From contig NZ_CH672417.1 of NCBI RefSeq assembly GCF_000152905.1, positions 133,585 through 197,584 on the forward strand: 64,000 nucleotides of DNA. Reading direction: 5' to 3'. The notes under the pieces are model-generated. The model searched no databases. It saw only the letters and a program-made list of their open reading frames with translations, and was not told the DNA's origin. Shown one piece after another: positions 18,156 through 27,584 of this stretch. Each line of letters starts with the position of its first letter. The first letter of the stretch is position 1. Origin of the DNA: Nitrobacter sp. Nb-311A. GTDB lineage: Bacteria > Pseudomonadota > Alphaproteobacteria > Rhizobiales > Xanthobacteraceae. The position numbers were made by a program, and so were the translations under genes.

Positions 18156-19469
18156 TCAATTCAGCTCTGGCCGGGGGCCGCCCGTCGCCCAATCGAGAAG
18201 TTCAATCGTGTGAACAACAGGGACCGACGTTCCGCCGGCAATCTGAATCATGCACCCGATGTTTCCGGCGGCAATCATGTCCGGCTTGACGCTTGCGATG
18301 TTGGCGACCTTCCGGTCGCGCAGTCGGTCCGCAATGTCAGGCTGGAGAATGTTGTAGGTCCCCGCCGAACCGCAACACAAATGACTCTCGGGTATATCTT
18401 TCACCACGAATCCATTCTTGAAAAGCAAATCTTTCGGAAGCTGCATGATTTTCTGGCCGTGCTGAAGCGAACAGGCGGAGTGATAGGCGATGACGAGTTC
18501 GCTGCGGCTCGGCGGCGCCGGCAGATCGAGGCTGGCGATATACTCCGTGATATCCTTGGCCAGACTTGAGACCTTCGCGGCCGGCCCGGCGAAGTCCCGG
18601 TCCTCCCGTAGCAGGTAGCCGTAATCCTTGATGACGGTGCCGCAGCCGGAGGTCGTGACCAGGATGGCATCGAGACCGCCCCGCTCCGCTTCGCGGGTCC
18701 AGGCTCTGATATTGGCCCGCGCGTGCGCCAGAGCATCCCGGTCGTCGCCCATATGATGGGTCAGCGCGCCACAACACCGCTCGTCCGCCACCAGCACCAC
18801 CTCGACGCCGTGACGGGTCAGCAGCCGGATCGCGGCCTCGTTGATGCGCGGCGCCAGCACCTGCTGGGCGCAGCCTTGCAGCAGCGCGACGCGGCCGCGC
18901 CTCATGCCCGTCGCCGGAAACACGCTTCCCGCAGCCGCTCCCGGGGAAGGCAGCGAGGCCGGCGCGAGCGCCAGCATCGCCCTGATCCTGCGCAGCAAGG
19001 TCGGCGTTGCACCCTCCTTCGAGCCCGGCAACAGCGCAGCGAACGGCCGGGCGAAACGCGCCAGGGTCAGGCTGGCCCGAAAGACTTTCGGCCGCGGCAG
19101 CACGAAAGCGAGAACGGCTCGAAGCAGCCGTTCGGAAAGCGGGCGCGCATACTCCTTCTCGATCCTGACGCGCGCCTGATCCACCAGGTGCATGTAATTG
19201 ACCCCGGAGGGACAGGTCGTCATGCAGGCAAGGCAAGACAGGCAGCGATCGATGTGCTTGACGACCTCGGCCGTCGGCGGCTCGTTGTTTTCGAGCATCC
19301 GCTTGATCAGGTAGATTCGGCCCCGCGGGCTGTCGAGTTCGTCGCCGAGCAGCACGTATGTCGGGCACGTCGCCGTGCAGAATCCGCAATGGACGCACTT
19401 GCGCAGGATCTTGTCGGCCTCGGCAATATCGGGATCGCGGAGTTGAGCGGGTGTGAATTCGGTTCTCAT
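18156..19469 (-). CDS. glcF: glycolate oxidase iron-sulfur subunit
   Basis: GlcF passes electrons from the flavin subunits of glycolate oxidase towards the respiratory chain. Two 4Fe-4S motifs are present: CVHCGFCTATCP (residues ~25-36) and CLSCLACMTTCP (~76-87). The C-terminal half carries two CCG domains, visible as RCCGALTHHMG and LCCGSAGTYN. The 437-residue length is normal. ATG 19469 overlaps the end of glcE by 4 bp, so the two are translationally coupled. The substrate could be another 2-hydroxy acid, but the glcDEF set makes glycolate the best call. Confidence 0.93.
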   Translation of the reverse strand: MRTEFTPAQLRDPDIAEADKILRKCVHCGFCTATCPTYVLLGDELDSPRGRIYLIKRMLENNEPPTAEVVKHIDRCLSCLACMTTCPSGVNYMHLVDQARVRIEKEYARPLSERLLRAVLAFVLPRPKVFRASLTLARFARPFAALLPGSKEGATPTLLRRIRAMLALAPASLPSPGAAAGSVFPATGMRRGRVALLQGCAQQVLAPRINEAAIRLLTRHGVEVVLVADERCCGALTHHMGDDRDALAHARANIRAWTREAERGGLDAILVTTSGCGTVIKDYGYLLREDRDFAGPAAKVSSLAKDITEYIASLDLPAPPSRSELVIAYHSACSLQHGQKIMQLPKDLLFKNGFVVKDIPESHLCCGSAGTYNILQPDIADRLRDRKVANIASVKPDMIAAGNIGCMIQIAGGTSVPVVHTIELLDWATGGPRPELN

Positions 19470-20707
19470 GAGATCGGCGTCCGCGCCAGCCTGCCGCGAT
19501 TGAGAATGCTTTGAGGATCGAAGCTCTGCCGTACCCGCTCGGACAATGCGGCGACGCCCTTCGCCAGCGGATGAAATACATCGACCGCGCGCCGCGTTTC
19601 CTCGTCAGCCCGCAACAGGGTCGCGTGACCGCCGAGCGGAGCGAGCCGCCGACGCAGCAATGCGGCATGGGCATCGACCGACGACGGCAGCGCCGCCCAG
19701 AGCAATCCGCCAACCCAGTCGTAGATCACCTCGCCGCCGGTCTCACGCGCCAGCGCCTGTCCAAAGACGCCTCCCGATGCCGGGGGGCAGACGATCCGCC
19801 ACACCGGCCAGGCGCCTAGCGGACCGTCGGCGGCGAAGGGCGCAACGTCCCGAACAGCGCGCCACAGCGCCGCCGATTCGGCGTCTTCAACAAGCTCGCC
19901 CGCCCCGAAAGACGCAAGGTTCGCTGCAAGTGCCGCTCCGCGATGAACGACGGAGGCAGCGATGCCTTCCAGCCGCAACAACGTCGCAGCCTGTCCCGTT
20001 GATGCGAGACCGGCCAGCGCGCCCGGCGCCGCTTTGAGCGCCGAATGAGGCAGGTGCGCCGCCCCCGACACATCATAGGACGAACCCATCGCGGCCGTCA
20101 TCGCCCGGTTGGCGGTGACATCATCAAGCCCGCGCAACACCAGCGTGCGCTCGGCTTCCGCCTTCGGCATCACCTTGAGCGTCACCTCGGTCATGATCGC
20201 GAGCGTACCCCACGATCCGGCCAGCAGCTTGCAGAGATCATAGCCGGTGACGTTCTTCACCACCCTGCCGCCGGCCTTGAAACCGTCGCCAAAGCCGGAG
20301 ACCGCGTGCGCGCCGAGCAGATGGTCCCGCACGCCGCCAGCCCTGATACGGCGCGGGCCGGCCAATCCGGCGCCAATCATGCCGCCGATGGTGCCGCGGC
20401 CCGACCCGACGCCGAGCAACACGGCGGTATCCATTGGCTCGAAAGCAAACTCCTGATTCCTGGAATCGAGCAGCGATAGCACCTCATCCAACGGAGCACC
20501 CGCCTGCACCGTGATGATAAGCTCATTCGGCTCATAGCAGGTCACCACGTTCAGCGCCGACACATCGAGCACCGCGTTGGTCGTCATCGCATGGCCGATC
20601 GACCGTTTCGATCCGTGCCCGATGATCTCAAGCGGCTGTTCACCCGCGATGGCGGCGCGCACCGCAAGTTCGATATCGGCAGCATCGCGTATGCGCAGGA
20701 CAGTCAC
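19466..20707 (-). CDS. glcE: glycolate oxidase FAD-binding subunit
   Basis: GlcE is a second FAD-binding subunit of glycolate oxidase. The PCMH-type FAD domain shows LEIIGHGSKRSIG, ELIITVQAGAPLDEV, GSGRGTIGGMIGAGLAGP and VVKNVTGYDLCKLLAGSWG. A GTG at 20707 gives the expected N-terminus MTVLRIRDAADIELAV; the open frame continues to 20770 through repeat-like DNA and is unlikely to be coding there. It lies between glcD and glcF in the usual order. The 177-bp gap to glcD contains a CT-rich repeat of family 3. Confidence 0.92.
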   Translation of the reverse strand: MTVLRIRDAADIELAVRAAIAGEQPLEIIGHGSKRSIGHAMTTNAVLDVSALNVVTCYEPNELIITVQAGAPLDEVLSLLDSRNQEFAFEPMDTAVLLGVGSGRGTIGGMIGAGLAGPRRIRAGGVRDHLLGAHAVSGFGDGFKAGGRVVKNVTGYDLCKLLAGSWGTLAIMTEVTLKVMPKAEAERTLVLRGLDDVTANRAMTAAMGSSYDVSGAAHLPHSALKAAPGALAGLASTGQAATLLRLEGIAASVVHRGAALAANLASFGAGELVEDAESAALWRAVRDVAPFAADGPLGAWPVWRIVCPPASGGVFGQALARETGGEVIYDWVGGLLWAALPSSVDAHAALLRRRLAPLGGHATLLRADEETRRAVDVFHPLAKGVAALSERVRQSFDPQSILNRGRLARTPIS

Positions 20708-20735
20708 AACCACCCGCAAGCTGATGTGTTTCCTC

Positions 20736-20830
20736 TCCCCTTTTGGGGAAGAGACAAGGAAGGTGAGCAACGAAACCTGAAGCCGGGGTTATCCCCCTCT
20801 CCACCTCTCTCCCTCAACGGAGGAGCGAGC
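20736..20830. repeat. CT-rich palindromic repeat (family 3), glcD-glcE gap
   Basis: CTCTCCCCTTTTGGGGAAGA is followed by CCCCCTCTCCACCTCTCTCC and GGAGGAGCGAGC. It is a degenerate relative of the gene-invading repeat seen in glyS, and sits inside the glc transcript. Confidence 0.6.
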
Positions 20831-20884
20831 AGTTCGTGCCGGAATGCAATGTCGTTTTTTCTCATCTACCTTCAACCATTGCAC

Positions 20885-22378
20885 TCAAAATCTCGGCAAC
20901 TCCGGAAACGCCAGCTTGCCGCCGTGCACATGAACGCGGCCGAGTTCGGCGCAGCGGTGCAGCGTCGGAAACACCTTGCCCGGATTAAGAAGACCCCGGG
21001 CGTCGAACGCGCACTTCACCCGCTGCTGCTGGTTGAGATCGGCCTCGCTGAACATGTGCGGCATCAGGTCTCGCTTCTCGATGCCGACGCCGTGCTCGCC
21101 GGTCAGGACGCCGCCCAGTTCGACACAGCAGCGCAGAATGTCTGCACCGAATTCCTCCGCCTTGTCCATCTCGCCGGGCTTGTTGGCGTCGTACAGGATA
21201 AGCGGATGAAGATTGCCGTCTCCCGCATGGAAGACGTTGGCGACACCGAGTCCGTATTTCTCGCCGAGATCGCGAATGCGGACCAGCGCACGCGGCAGCG
21301 CGCCACGCGGAATGGTGCCGTCCATGCAGAGATAGTCGGGCGAGATGCGGCCGACCGCGGGAAACGCCGCCTTGCGGCCGGCCCAGAACAGGTCACGCTC
21401 CGCTTCCGAACCGGAAATCCGGCAGGAGGTCGATCCGCAACCGAGCGCGATGGCCTCGACGCGCTGGATCAGTTCGTTGACTTCGATGCTCGAACCGTCA
21501 AGTTCGATGATCAGCAGCGCCTCGACGTCGAGCGGATAGCCGGCCTTGACGAAGGCTTCGGCGGCGTGGATCGCCGGCCTGTCCATCATCTCCATGCCGG
21601 CGGGAATAATACCGGCGCCGATGATGCGCGCCACGCATTCCCCCGCCGCTTCGACCTGCGAGAATCCGACCATCAGCGCCCGCGCGGTTTCCGGCTTCCG
21701 CAGAATGCGGACGGTGACTTCGGTGACGACGCCGAGCAGACCTTCGGAGCCGGTGATGATACCCATCAGGTCATAGCCCGCCTGCTCGGGCGCTTTGCCG
21801 CCGATACGCAGGACTTCTCCCGACATCAGCACGAGCTGGCAGCCGAGCACGTTATTGGTGGTCATGCCGTACTTCAGGCAGTGAACGCCGCCGGAATTCT
21901 CCGCGATATTGCCGCCGATCGAGCAGGCGATCTGCGACGAGGGATCCGGCGCGTAGTAGAACCCGGCATGAGCCACCGCCTGGCTGATGGCGAGGTTGGT
22001 GACGCCGGGCTCGGTGATAACGACGCGGTTGTCGAAATCGATCTCCCGGATGCGCTTGAACTTGCCGAGGCCGAGAAGCACCGCGTCGGCGAGCGGCAAG
22101 GCTCCGCCCGACAGCGAGGTGCCGGAGCCGCGCGGCACCACCTTGATGCCGTTATCAAAGCAATATTTCAGAACGCGCGACACCTGCTCCGTGGTTTCCG
22201 GCAAAACCACCACCATCGGCGGTTGCCGATAAGCAGTCAACGCGTCCGATTCGTAGGGCAACATTTCCGCCGCGCTGGAGATGACGCCCTCGCCCGGCAC
22301 GATCCCACGCAAATCCGCGACGATGGCGTCTCGGCGATCAAGAACCAGCCGATCCGAGGCGGGCATCATGACGGTCAT
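20885..22378 (-). CDS. glcD: glycolate oxidase subunit GlcD, FAD-linked
   Basis: GlcD is the catalytic flavoprotein oxidising glycolate to glyoxylate. FAD-binding motifs are VVPRGSGTSLSGGALPL, IGGNIAENSGGVHCLKYGMT and the C-terminal GEHGVGIEKRDLM, with the metal-site histidines in VANVFHAGDGNLHPL. The 497-residue length is typical. It is the first gene of a glcD-glcE-glcF run. No glc regulator is adjacent. A long antisense open frame across it has no coding character. Confidence 0.95.
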   Translation of the reverse strand: MTVMMPASDRLVLDRRDAIVADLRGIVPGEGVISSAAEMLPYESDALTAYRQPPMVVVLPETTEQVSRVLKYCFDNGIKVVPRGSGTSLSGGALPLADAVLLGLGKFKRIREIDFDNRVVITEPGVTNLAISQAVAHAGFYYAPDPSSQIACSIGGNIAENSGGVHCLKYGMTTNNVLGCQLVLMSGEVLRIGGKAPEQAGYDLMGIITGSEGLLGVVTEVTVRILRKPETARALMVGFSQVEAAGECVARIIGAGIIPAGMEMMDRPAIHAAEAFVKAGYPLDVEALLIIELDGSSIEVNELIQRVEAIALGCGSTSCRISGSEAERDLFWAGRKAAFPAVGRISPDYLCMDGTIPRGALPRALVRIRDLGEKYGLGVANVFHAGDGNLHPLILYDANKPGEMDKAEEFGADILRCCVELGGVLTGEHGVGIEKRDLMPHMFSEADLNQQQRVKCAFDARGLLNPGKVFPTLHRCAELGRVHVHGGKLAFPELPRF

Positions 22379-22750
22379 CGGCAGGCGCTCCGCTATCGCG
22401 ACCAGACGGGGCCGACAGCCACAAGACTTTCCGGATCAACCATATTTCGACGGTCTTGTGTAGGCTCGCTCGGAAATCCGGATCGCGGCAAATACAAATA
22501 ACGGTACCATTGTAGCGCTTTCTTCTCGAGCGCTTTCTTCTCGCTGTGGCAATCCAGGCGCTTTTGGAACCAAATCACACTCGAATCGTTCTAAGATCGG
22601 TGTTATCCTACGATTCTGCGGCTCGTATCATGGGTTATCTCGATAACCTGCGAGCCTCAGGGCCATAAGCACCCCTCCCCCTTCCGGGGAAGGCGGCACC
22701 CCCCACCAGCTTCAGCTTGAAGCCCATTCACAAGGACTCAAGAGGTCTCC
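22379..22750. other. gap between glcD and the cytochrome c gene
   Basis: No gene is apparent. At 22514..22543 the 15-mer AGCGCTTTCTTCTCG occurs twice in tandem. A family-3-like fragment (CCCCTCCCCCTTCCGGGGAA) lies at about 22674..22700. The promoters of both divergent genes must lie here, but I cannot place them with confidence. Confidence 0.6.
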
Positions 22751-23152
22751 ATGAAAACGTTCGTCATCTCCGCACTGACCGTCCTCGGCGTCACGCTCGC
22801 AAGCGTGGGCCCTTCGTCCGCGGGGGACGTAGAAGCCGGAAAGTCATCCTTCAACAAGTGCAAGGCATGTCATGAAATCGGCGAAGGCGCCAAGAACAAG
22901 GTCGGACCGGAGCTGAACGGTCTGGACGGACGTCATGCCGGCTCGCTCGAAGGTTATGCCTATTCGGACGCCATGAAGAAGTCCGGCATTACCTGGAACC
23001 AGGCGGAGTTCGAGGAATACATCAAGAACCCGAAGGCTAAGGTCCCGGGCGTCAAAATGGTGTTCGCCGGCATCAAGAAGCAAAGCGAACTCGACAATCT
23101 ATGGGCCTACGTGTCGCAGTTCGACAAGGACGGCAAGATCAAGGCGAAGTAA
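22751..23152 (+). CDS. class I cytochrome c (c2/c550 type)
   Basis: This is a soluble periplasmic electron carrier. A 24-residue signal peptide ends in SSAG, and the mature protein has one haem site, CKACH, near residue 36. The axial methionine is in VPGVKMVFAGIKK. Conserved GPELNGLDGRHAG and YSDAMKKSGITWN are typical of mitochondrial-like c2 cytochromes. The total length of 133 residues fits. It may shuttle electrons between the bc1 complex (its c1 subunit is at the window's end) and an oxidase. It converges with the TetR gene, 8 bp apart. Confidence 0.93.
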   Translation: MKTFVISALTVLGVTLASVGPSSAGDVEAGKSSFNKCKACHEIGEGAKNKVGPELNGLDGRHAGSLEGYAYSDAMKKSGITWNQAEFEEYIKNPKAKVPGVKMVFAGIKKQSELDNLWAYVSQFDKDGKIKAK

Positions 23153-23160
23153 CGCAGGCT

Positions 23161-23844
23161 TCAGTCCGCATTCTCCCCTGTCGGCATTTTCGCCGGCAGG
23201 GCTGCCTGCACGACAAGGCCGCGGGCGCGCGCATCCGTCACGCCGACCGCGCGCAACGCCAGCAAGGTCGCGGTCTGCACCACCTCACGCAGCCTCGCCT
23301 GATCCTCTAAGTTGTCCGGCGCGAGCGGACCGACCAGGGCTTCATGGAGAGCGCCAAGTAGCGCCGTCGCGGCAAGCGACGTATCCTGCTGCGGCAGATG
23401 CCCTGCGTTCACGGCAGCTATAATGCGCGCTTCAATCTCTCCGGCGACTTCGCGGCGGCTTGCCAGCCGGGTCGCGGCCACATCCACATCGATCGGTTCG
23501 GCCAGAACTCCCCACGCCAGCTTCCTGTGGGAGACCATATGCACGGCGACGGTGGCGATAGCGGCCGCAAGCGCCGAGGACGGACCCGGCGCGGCATCGG
23601 CGGCAACGCGTATTGCCGTCAGCTCATCCCGCGACACCTCCGCGATCAGTTCAGAAATCAGATCGGCCTTCGACGGGAAATAACGATAGACCGTACCGGC
23701 GGCCACATCGGCGCGAAGCGCGACCGGCGCGATCTGCACCGCCGCCATGCCCCCAAGGCCGGCTATATCCCGCGCGGCCGCTAGAATGGCGCGGCGGCGC
23801 GCCGCGAGGCGCTTCATGACCTGCTGGGTCCGCCGATACACCAT
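23161..23844 (-). CDS. TetR/AcrR family transcriptional regulator
   Basis: The N-terminal helix-turn-helix is visible in RRAILAAARDIAGLGGMAAV, LRADVAAGTVYRYFPSKADL and ISELIAEVS (residues 17-70), including the TetR signature GTVYRYFPSK. The C-terminal ligand domain is helical and alanine-rich without recognisable features. The start is ATG 23844. No adjacent divergent efflux or metabolic gene marks an obvious target; the nearest upstream gene is the small DUF3096 protein on the same strand. Confidence 0.9.
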   Translation of the reverse strand: MVYRRTQQVMKRLAARRRAILAAARDIAGLGGMAAVQIAPVALRADVAAGTVYRYFPSKADLISELIAEVSRDELTAIRVAADAAPGPSSALAAAIATVAVHMVSHRKLAWGVLAEPIDVDVAATRLASRREVAGEIEARIIAAVNAGHLPQQDTSLAATALLGALHEALVGPLAPDNLEDQARLREVVQTATLLALRAVGVTDARARGLVVQAALPAKMPTGENAD

Positions 23845-24093
23845 GCGGGATCCATGTCCCTCGCGCCTCTCGGACAGAGCACGACGCGAGTCAGAACGCT
23901 ACGCCTTCAAACCGCTGCGAAAAGTTTGCGAAATGGCGCCTGAAAAACTGAACACCCATTCAAAAGGGAAGGCAAGCGCCTTTGCGCACTATGCCTTCCT
24001 TCGATCTTGCAGCTAACCCGGGAGCCCCTCCCGTCGCTGATATTGCGACGATTGCGCCGGTCCACCCGCGCGACGCGACGGGGATATTCGAAG

Positions 24094-24249
24094 CTAGAAA
24101 TGCAGCATCTTGAACACGCCAAGGCCGGAAAGGCCGACGAAGATGAGATAGACCGCGACGAGCAGATTGAGAAAACGCGGCATCAGCAGGATCAGGACTC
24201 CCGCGATCAACGCCACGATGGGCTGGATATGCGCTGCCGTAATGACCAT
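24094..24249 (-). CDS. DUF3096 small membrane protein
   Basis: This short gene encodes 51 residues, MVITAAHIQPIVALIAGVLI then LLMPRFLNLLVAVYLIFVGL and SGLGVFKMLHF. Two hydrophobic segments separated by PRF predict a hairpin in the membrane, matching the DUF3096 family. A GGAGG ribosome site lies 5 bp before ATG 24249. Upstream, GGAAC (24305-24309) and AGTT (24286-24289) 15 bp apart are a weak candidate for an EcfG-type stress promoter. The function is unknown. Confidence 0.85.
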   Translation of the reverse strand: MVITAAHIQPIVALIAGVLILLMPRFLNLLVAVYLIFVGLSGLGVFKMLHF

Positions 24250-24479
24250 TGGGAACCTCCACTGAATAGTTTTGCGAATCGCAGAAACTCTATCCGCCGG
24301 GGGAGTTCCTTGACAGCATCAGTGTGGGATTGCGGCGAGCGTCACCTCCTTTGGGGCTTCCGCCCGCCACAAACCGCCCCGGAAATGCCCGCTTGCGCGC
24401 GGAACCACGGCAGGCCCGACCGAATTGGCATGACATTCAACGGACGGTTCGTAAACGCATCCGATCCAAGGAGGCACCC

Positions 24480-24857
24480 ATGCGGAATGCCGCTCTGGCT
24501 TTTGCCACACTGATAATTGCGCTCGGCGCAGGGGTCATCGCTCATGCGCAAGGCAACACGATCGGCGCCGCGCCGTCGACCGACGTGGTCGTCACCCAGC
24601 CGGTCGAAGTGAGCGCCGACGGGGGAATTACGTCCGAGCAACGCCCGGCGTTTCGCGAATACGTCGTGAGCGAGCGCGTTCCCTCTTTCACCGTCTCGCA
24701 AAACATCGTCGTCGGCGCGGTGCTGGCCGATGAAAGCGTGACCCTTTACGACGTGCCGCAGCGTTTCGGCGCGACGCCTTATCGCTACACCGTCGTGAAC
24801 GGCGAAACCGTCCTGATCGAGCCGCGCTCACGCCGCATCATGCAGGTGATCGATTGA
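24480..24857 (+). CDS. DUF1236 family secreted protein
   Basis: The 125-residue protein has a signal peptide (MRNAALAFATLIIALGAGVI ending AHAQ). The mature part (QRPAFREYVVSERVPSFTVS, VGAVLADESVTLYDVP, YRYTVVNGETVLIEPRSRRI, MQVID) is a typical single DUF1236 domain, common in periplasmic proteins of this family of bacteria. ATG 24480 has an AAGGAGG site; the open frame reaching back to 24324 is leader. The domain fold resembles SH3-like periplasmic modules, but no function is established. Confidence 0.88.
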   Translation: MRNAALAFATLIIALGAGVIAHAQGNTIGAAPSTDVVVTQPVEVSADGGITSEQRPAFREYVVSERVPSFTVSQNIVVGAVLADESVTLYDVPQRFGATPYRYTVVNGETVLIEPRSRRIMQVID

Positions 24858-24883
24858 TCAAGTGATCGACTGATGTGCTGGGA

Positions 24884-24900
24884 GCGGCCTGAAGGGCCGC
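24884..24900. terminator. possible hairpin between convergent genes
   Basis: GCGGCC and GGCCGC pair around TGAAG between the DUF1236 gene and the end of glyS. There is no T run, so this is a weak call. Confidence 0.4.
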
Positions 24901-24926
24901 GCCGGCGAAGAAGCGGACGCCGCGCG

Positions 24927-27581
24927 TCAATCCTGTATCCTTGAAAAATCCGCGACGGTGCGCGTGGCGGCGCGAATCTCGTTGAGCAGCCTGAGGCGAT
25001 TTTCGCGGATCTTCGCGTCATCATCGTTGACCTTCACCTTGTCGAAGAAGGCGTCGACGGCGGGACGCAGCTTCGCCATCGCGGACATCGCGGCGGCGAA
25101 ATCCTCGTTCGCGACGGCGACGCTCGCCTCACGCTTCGCTTCATCGATGGCGGCGGCAAGCGCCTTCTCTTCGTCCAGACTATAAAGCGAGGCATCCGGC
25201 GCGCCGTCGAAGCTGCGCTTGTCCTTCTTCTCCTCGATGGCGAGGATGTTCGAGGCACGCTTGGTCCCGGCGAGCAGGTTCTTGCCGTCGTCGGTGTCGA
25301 GAAATTTTCCGAGCGCCTCGACGCGGCGGACGATCATCAGAAGATCGTCCTGCATTGCTCCCTCGCCTTGAAGCTGGCGCTGCGGCTCTTTCCCAGCCTC
25401 CCCTTGAGCTGAGCGCGACGGCTCTTGCTCACCCTCCCTTTGAGGGGGAGGGTCGCCACGAAGTGGCGGGGTGGGGTGATCTTTCTGAGAGAAGCCACCC
25501 CCTCCCGCGGCGCTGCGCGCCGCGACCTCCCCCCTCAAGGGGGAGGTGGAAGACAGCGCAAACACCGCATCGACAAGATCATGCCGCGCGCCCTGCTCAC
25601 GCAGTTGCACTTTCAGGCGATCAGCGAAGAAGGCGAGGAGATCAGCGGAGATTGAAAAAACTTGTGCTGCCTGCGCGTCATAGGTCCCGGGCACATAATA
25701 GATTTCACCCTCCGGTCCCTCCTGTTCGATTAAGGAGCTTACTGTAATACCCAGTGTCAAATCGCGAAGCCACTCCTGATTAACGCTGGCATCAGGTCCA
25801 ATGTTCAGACTTTCCATCAGATTTCCAGACGTCACTGAAAATCCGCCGATCAGAAATTCTCTTTGAACGAAACTGACGTTTGCGACTCCGCCAAATTGAC
25901 TTATCGATCGACTGATTTTTTGCGTGCGAACTAACACGGTCGCCATGTCAATTATAGAAGTTAAGTTGGAGCGAATCTCATTCTCCAACACCAGCCTGAT
26001 CACCCCCAACGCCGCTCTCCGCAGCGCATAAGGATCCTTGCTTCCCGTCGGCTTTTCATCAATCGCCCAGAAGCCTACCAGCGTGTCGATCTTGTCGGCC
26101 AGCGCGACCGCGATCGACACCGGATCGCTCGGCACGCGATCGGTCGGACCCTGCGGCTTATAATGTTCCTCGCAGGCTGCTGCGACGGACGCATCCTCGC
26201 CCTGCGCGAGCGCGTAGTATTTCCCCATCAGGCCCTGCAACTCGGGAAATTCGCCGACCACCTCAGTCAGCAAATCCGCCTTGCACAGTCGCGCCGCGCG
26301 CTTCGCTTTCTCGACATCCGCACCGACCAGCGGCGCGATCTCGGCAGCCAGGCGTTCGATGCGCGCGATGCGTTCGGCCTGCGTGCCGAGCTTTTCATGA
26401 AACACGATCTGCTCGAATTTCGGCAGCCGGTCTTCGAGCTTGGTCTTGAGGTCTGTCTCGTAGAAGAACTTTGCGTCGCTCAGCCGCGCGCGGATCACGC
26501 GCTCGTTGCCGGCGACGATCGCGTTGCCGCCGTCGCTCGCCTCGATGTTGGCGACGAGGATGAACTTATTGGCGAGCTTTTCACCTCCTCCTTGAGGGGG
26601 GAGGTCGATCTGAGCCGAAGGCGAAGATCGGGAGGGGGTGATGGACACCTCACCCCGCTCGCTCCGCGAGCGACCCTCCCCCTCGAGGAGAGGGTGAGAC
26701 CGCCGCACCACAAAGCACTTCTGGTTGTTGCGGATGGTGGCGCGGATCACTTCGCCCGGTATCGATAAAAACTCCTCGTCGAACGAGCCCATCAGCACCA
26801 CCGGCCATTCGACGAGCCCCGCAACCTCGTCGAGCAGCACCTGATCCTCGATCAGTTCGAATCCTTGGGCGAACGCCAATTCTTTCGCGTCGGCCAGGAT
26901 GATGTCCTTGCGGCGGGCGGAATCGAGCACCACCTTCGCCGCCTGCAATTTCGCTTCGTAATCCTCGAAGCGGCGCACGCTGAATTCGTCCGGCGCCATG
27001 AACCTGTGACCGCGCGTTACCTGTCCCGCCGTGATGCCGGCGACCTCGAACGGCACCACGTCCGGCTCCTCGGTCTCCATGCCGAAGGTCGCTATTATGG
27101 AATGCAGCGGTCGCACCCAGGTCAGCGCGCCCGGCTTCGCCGAGCGCTCGCCCCAGCGCATCTGCTTCGGCCACGGAAAAGTGCGCACGATCACCGGCAG
27201 GAATTCCGCCAGCACCTCGATCGCGGGCCGTCCCGGTTTCTCGATCAGCGCGACGTAGAAGTCGCCCTTCTTCGGATCACGCTGGATTTTGGCTTCCTCC
27301 AGCGATTTCAGCCCGGCGGCTTTCAGAAAGCCCTGCACCGCGGCGTCGGGCGCGCCGAGCTTCGGCCCCTTGCGCTCGTCCTTGAGATCAGGCTGGCGCG
27401 CGGGAATACCGTGCACGGTGAGCGCGAGACGGCGCGGCGTGACGAAGGCTTTCGCACCCTCATAGACAAGGCCCTCGGCGACGAGCTTGTCGGTGACCAT
27501 CCTGCGCAGATCGTCCGCCGCCTTCGCCTGCATGCGCGCGGGGATTTCCTCGGAGAACAGTTCGAGCAGAAGATCGGGCAT
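24927..27581 (-). CDS. glyS: glycine-tRNA ligase beta subunit, enlarged by in-frame insertions
   Basis: GlyS is the tRNA-binding beta subunit of the alpha2beta2 glycyl-tRNA synthetase, partner of GlyQ. It starts [20 protein letters not shown] and ends in a normal anticodon-binding domain. It has 884 residues, where the family has about 700. The excess lies in three places. A 42-residue repeat-encoded segment (26580..26705) follows NNQKCFVV. A 67-residue one (25353..25553) lies between LVDAVFAL and [10 protein letters not shown]. An AT-richer stretch (about 25650..25990) after RLVLENEIR has no counterpart I recall. All preserve the frame. The GGAG site for ATG 27581 overlaps the last codons of the DUF559 gene. 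Confidence 0.93.
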   Translation of the reverse strand: MPDLLLELFSEEIPARMQAKAADDLRRMVTDKLVAEGLVYEGAKAFVTPRRLALTVHGIPARQPDLKDERKGPKLGAPDAAVQGFLKAAGLKSLEEAKIQRDPKKGDFYVALIEKPGRPAIEVLAEFLPVIVRTFPWPKQMRWGERSAKPGALTWVRPLHSIIATFGMETEEPDVVPFEVAGITAGQVTRGHRFMAPDEFSVRRFEDYEAKLQAAKVVLDSARRKDIILADAKELAFAQGFELIEDQVLLDEVAGLVEWPVVLMGSFDEEFLSIPGEVIRATIRNNQKCFVVRRSHPLLEGEGRSRSERGEVSITPSRSSPSAQIDLPPQGGGEKLANKFILVANIEASDGGNAIVAGNERVIRARLSDAKFFYETDLKTKLEDRLPKFEQIVFHEKLGTQAERIARIERLAAEIAPLVGADVEKAKRAARLCKADLLTEVVGEFPELQGLMGKYYALAQGEDASVAAACEEHYKPQGPTDRVPSDPVSIAVALADKIDTLVGFWAIDEKPTGSKDPYALRRAALGVIRLVLENEIRSNLTSIIDMATVLVRTQKISRSISQFGGVANVSFVQREFLIGGFSVTSGNLMESLNIGPDASVNQEWLRDLTLGITVSSLIEQEGPEGEIYYVPGTYDAQAAQVFSISADLLAFFADRLKVQLREQGARHDLVDAVFALSSTSPLRGEVAARSAAGGGGFSQKDHPTPPLRGDPPPQREGEQEPSRSAQGEAGKEPQRQLQGEGAMQDDLLMIVRRVEALGKFLDTDDGKNLLAGTKRASNILAIEEKKDKRSFDGAPDASLYSLDEEKALAAAIDEAKREASVAVANEDFAAAMSAMAKLRPAVDAFFDKVKVNDDDAKIRENRLRLLNEIRAATRTVADFSRIQD
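25353..25553. repeat. family-3 repeat inserted in frame in glyS (C-terminal side)
   Basis: The 201-bp segment contains CCTCCCTTTGAGGGGGAGG and CCCCTCAAGGGGGAGG arms around GGGTGGGGTGATC and GAGAGAAGCCACCC. It is read as [17 protein letters not shown] ... [20 protein letters not shown], residues unlike any synthetase core. Both flanks are conserved GlyS. Confidence 0.88.
26580..26705. repeat. family-3 repeat inserted in frame in glyS (N-terminal side)
   Basis: The 126-bp segment has CCTCCTTGAGGGGGGAGG at one end and CCCTCCCCCTCGAGGAGAGG at the other, with GATCGGGAGGGGGTGATGG between. It is read as [20 protein letters not shown] then [20 protein letters not shown] and GE. Confidence 0.88.
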
Positions 27582-27584
27582 TCG

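Noticed and set aside
20591-22501. 636-codon open frame antisense to glcD and its leader
   Set aside because: It covers glcD on the opposite strand, and glcD is certain.
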